Of a stretch of DNA of 7,191 nt, positions 6,374-7,191 are shown piece after piece. Origin of the DNA: Planctomycetota bacterium (lineage in GTDB: Bacteria; Planctomycetota; UBA1135; GCA-002686595); the NCBI GenBank assembly GCA_022447405.1, contig JAKVCE010000024.1:7587-14777 (forward strand), read 5' to 3'. Numbering within the stretch: the first letter of the stretch is position 1; every line of letters starts with the position of its first letter. The notes beneath the pieces are model-generated. The model ran no database searches, was not told the DNA's origin, and saw only the letters and a list, made by a program, of their open reading frames with translations. The position numbers were made by a program, and so were the translations under genes.

Positions 6374-7191
6374 ACCACTTCTTCTGCCCCCTGAGATACA
6401 TGCGGAACGCGATCGAGACAGAGTTCAGGACGAGCACCATGCCGATCAGGACGAGCGCCACGCCAAAGGGCAGCTCTTCTGGAACGTTAGGCACCTGCGT
6501 CGAGACCGTGAACAGGTGAAGCGACATCGCCATGGTCTGACTGCTGAGCCTCTCAAAGAAGTTGTCCGGCACGAAAGGGAGGAAGAGCGCTGCGCCGGTG
6601 AACATGATCGGCGCGGTCTCTCCGACCGTGCGGGACACCTCGAGGATGACGCCCGTCAGGATGCCGGTGACCGAGTTGGGCAGGACCACCTTGCGGATCG
6701 TCTGGGAGCGGGTCGCGCCGAGGCTCCAGCAAGCCTCTCGGAAGGCCTGGGGGACAGCCTGCAGAGACTCTCGCGTGCTGACGATGACGACAGGCATGGT
6801 CATCACAGCGAGCGTCAAGCCAGCAGCCAGGATGCTCGTGCCGAGGTCAAAGAACATCACGAAGGCGCCGACCCCGAAGAGCGCGTGCACGATGGACGGG
6901 ACCCCGGCGAGGTTGATGATCGCGAGGTTGATCAAGCGAGTGAGGGTGTTGTCTGGTGCGTACTCTGAGAGGTAGACGGCGCAAGCCACCCCCAGCGGCA
7001 CGGACGCACAGAGGGCGACCGCGACGATCCAGATCGTCCCGATGAGGCAAGGGAAGATGCCGCCCTCGGTCATGCCGTTGATGGGGTCCGCGGTGAAGAA
7101 CTCCCACGAGAGCGCGGGAGCGCCCTTAGCAGTGAGGAGGACCAAGATGATCAGCACAGGCAGGATAAGGAGCACCGTCATCCATCCGAAG
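6372..7191 (-). CDS. pstA: Phosphate ABC transporter permease PstA (N-terminus outside window)
   Basis: 272 residues are visible and the frame runs off the right edge. A Met encoded at 7179-7181 is probably internal, because the hydrophobic first helix already begins there and Phe-Gly-Trp precede it. Numbered from that Met, membrane segments are seen at about 1-18, 43-70, 85-110, 114-135, 170-190 and 238-260, the six-helix layout of PstA. GVPSIVHALFG (93-103) and SRTVGETAPIM (183-193) are strong PstA signatures. The EAA loop that docks on the ATPase runs from E149 (EACWSLGA) to L167-P168. The stretch at 20-42 (ALSWEFFT, GGIFPCLIG) matches the periplasmic loop of the family. It is co-transcribed with the two pstB genes. 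PstC and PstS would be expected upstream, outside the window. Confidence 0.94.
   Translation of the reverse strand, partial: FGWMTVLLILPVLIILVLLTAKGAPALSWEFFTADPINGMTEGGIFPCLIGTIWIVAVALCASVPLGVACAVYLSEYAPDNTLTRLINLAIINLAGVPSIVHALFGVGAFVMFFDLGTSILAAGLTLAVMTMPVVIVSTRESLQAVPQAFREACWSLGATRSQTIRKVVLPNSVTGILTGVILEVSRTVGETAPIMFTGAALFLPFVPDNFFERLSSQTMAMSLHLFTVSTQVPNVPEELPFGVALVLIGMVLVLNSVSIAFRMYLRGQKKW

Overview
This 7.2 kb window comes from a bacterial chromosome with high GC content. Its main genes end most codons in G or C. I cannot assign a phylum from the sequence. The gene styles would fit a Planctomycetota-like or deltaproteobacterial/myxobacterial-like lineage, but that is an impression and not a demonstrated placement. 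I see no sign of insertion sequences, phage, CRISPR, tRNA or rRNA.

Left part, plus strand. The window opens inside a gene (1-615) whose product looks like a degenerate parvulin-type peptidyl-prolyl isomerase or SurA-like chaperone. A 225-bp intergenic region follows (616-840). It is rich in secondary structure: a hairpin just after the stop codon, an 11-bp helix enclosing a small hairpin, and a G-tract cluster just upstream of the next start. Two tandem paralogous genes then follow, 6 bp apart (841-2436 and 2443-3999). Both encode class-B (cobalamin-binding-like) radical SAM enzymes with intact C-x3-C-x2-C clusters. Their substrate is unknown.

Right part, minus strand. A phosphate-uptake (pst) operon is read from the right edge inward: pstA (cut by the edge), two different pstB genes, and a DUF3050 (heme-oxygenase-fold) gene as the last visible cistron, where phoU often sits. 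The two transcription units converge. A perfect 9-bp inverted repeat (3994-4014) carries both stop codons in its arms and probably acts as a shared terminator.

The most notable observation is the PstB pair. PstB-1 (4830-5588) keeps Walker A, Walker B, the Q-loop Gln and the switch His, but its signature motif is LSLEE instead of LSGGQ. PstB-2 (5596-6363) keeps LSGGQ but has lost the Q-loop Gln (Pro) and the switch His (Asn), and its D-loop is altered. Paired as a heterodimer they would form one consensus ATP site and one degenerate site. That is the logic of asymmetric ABC exporters, here in what looks like a phosphate importer. The idea that the PstA/PstC pair is served by an obligate PstB heterodimer is inference from the motifs; the motif losses themselves are read directly from the sequence.
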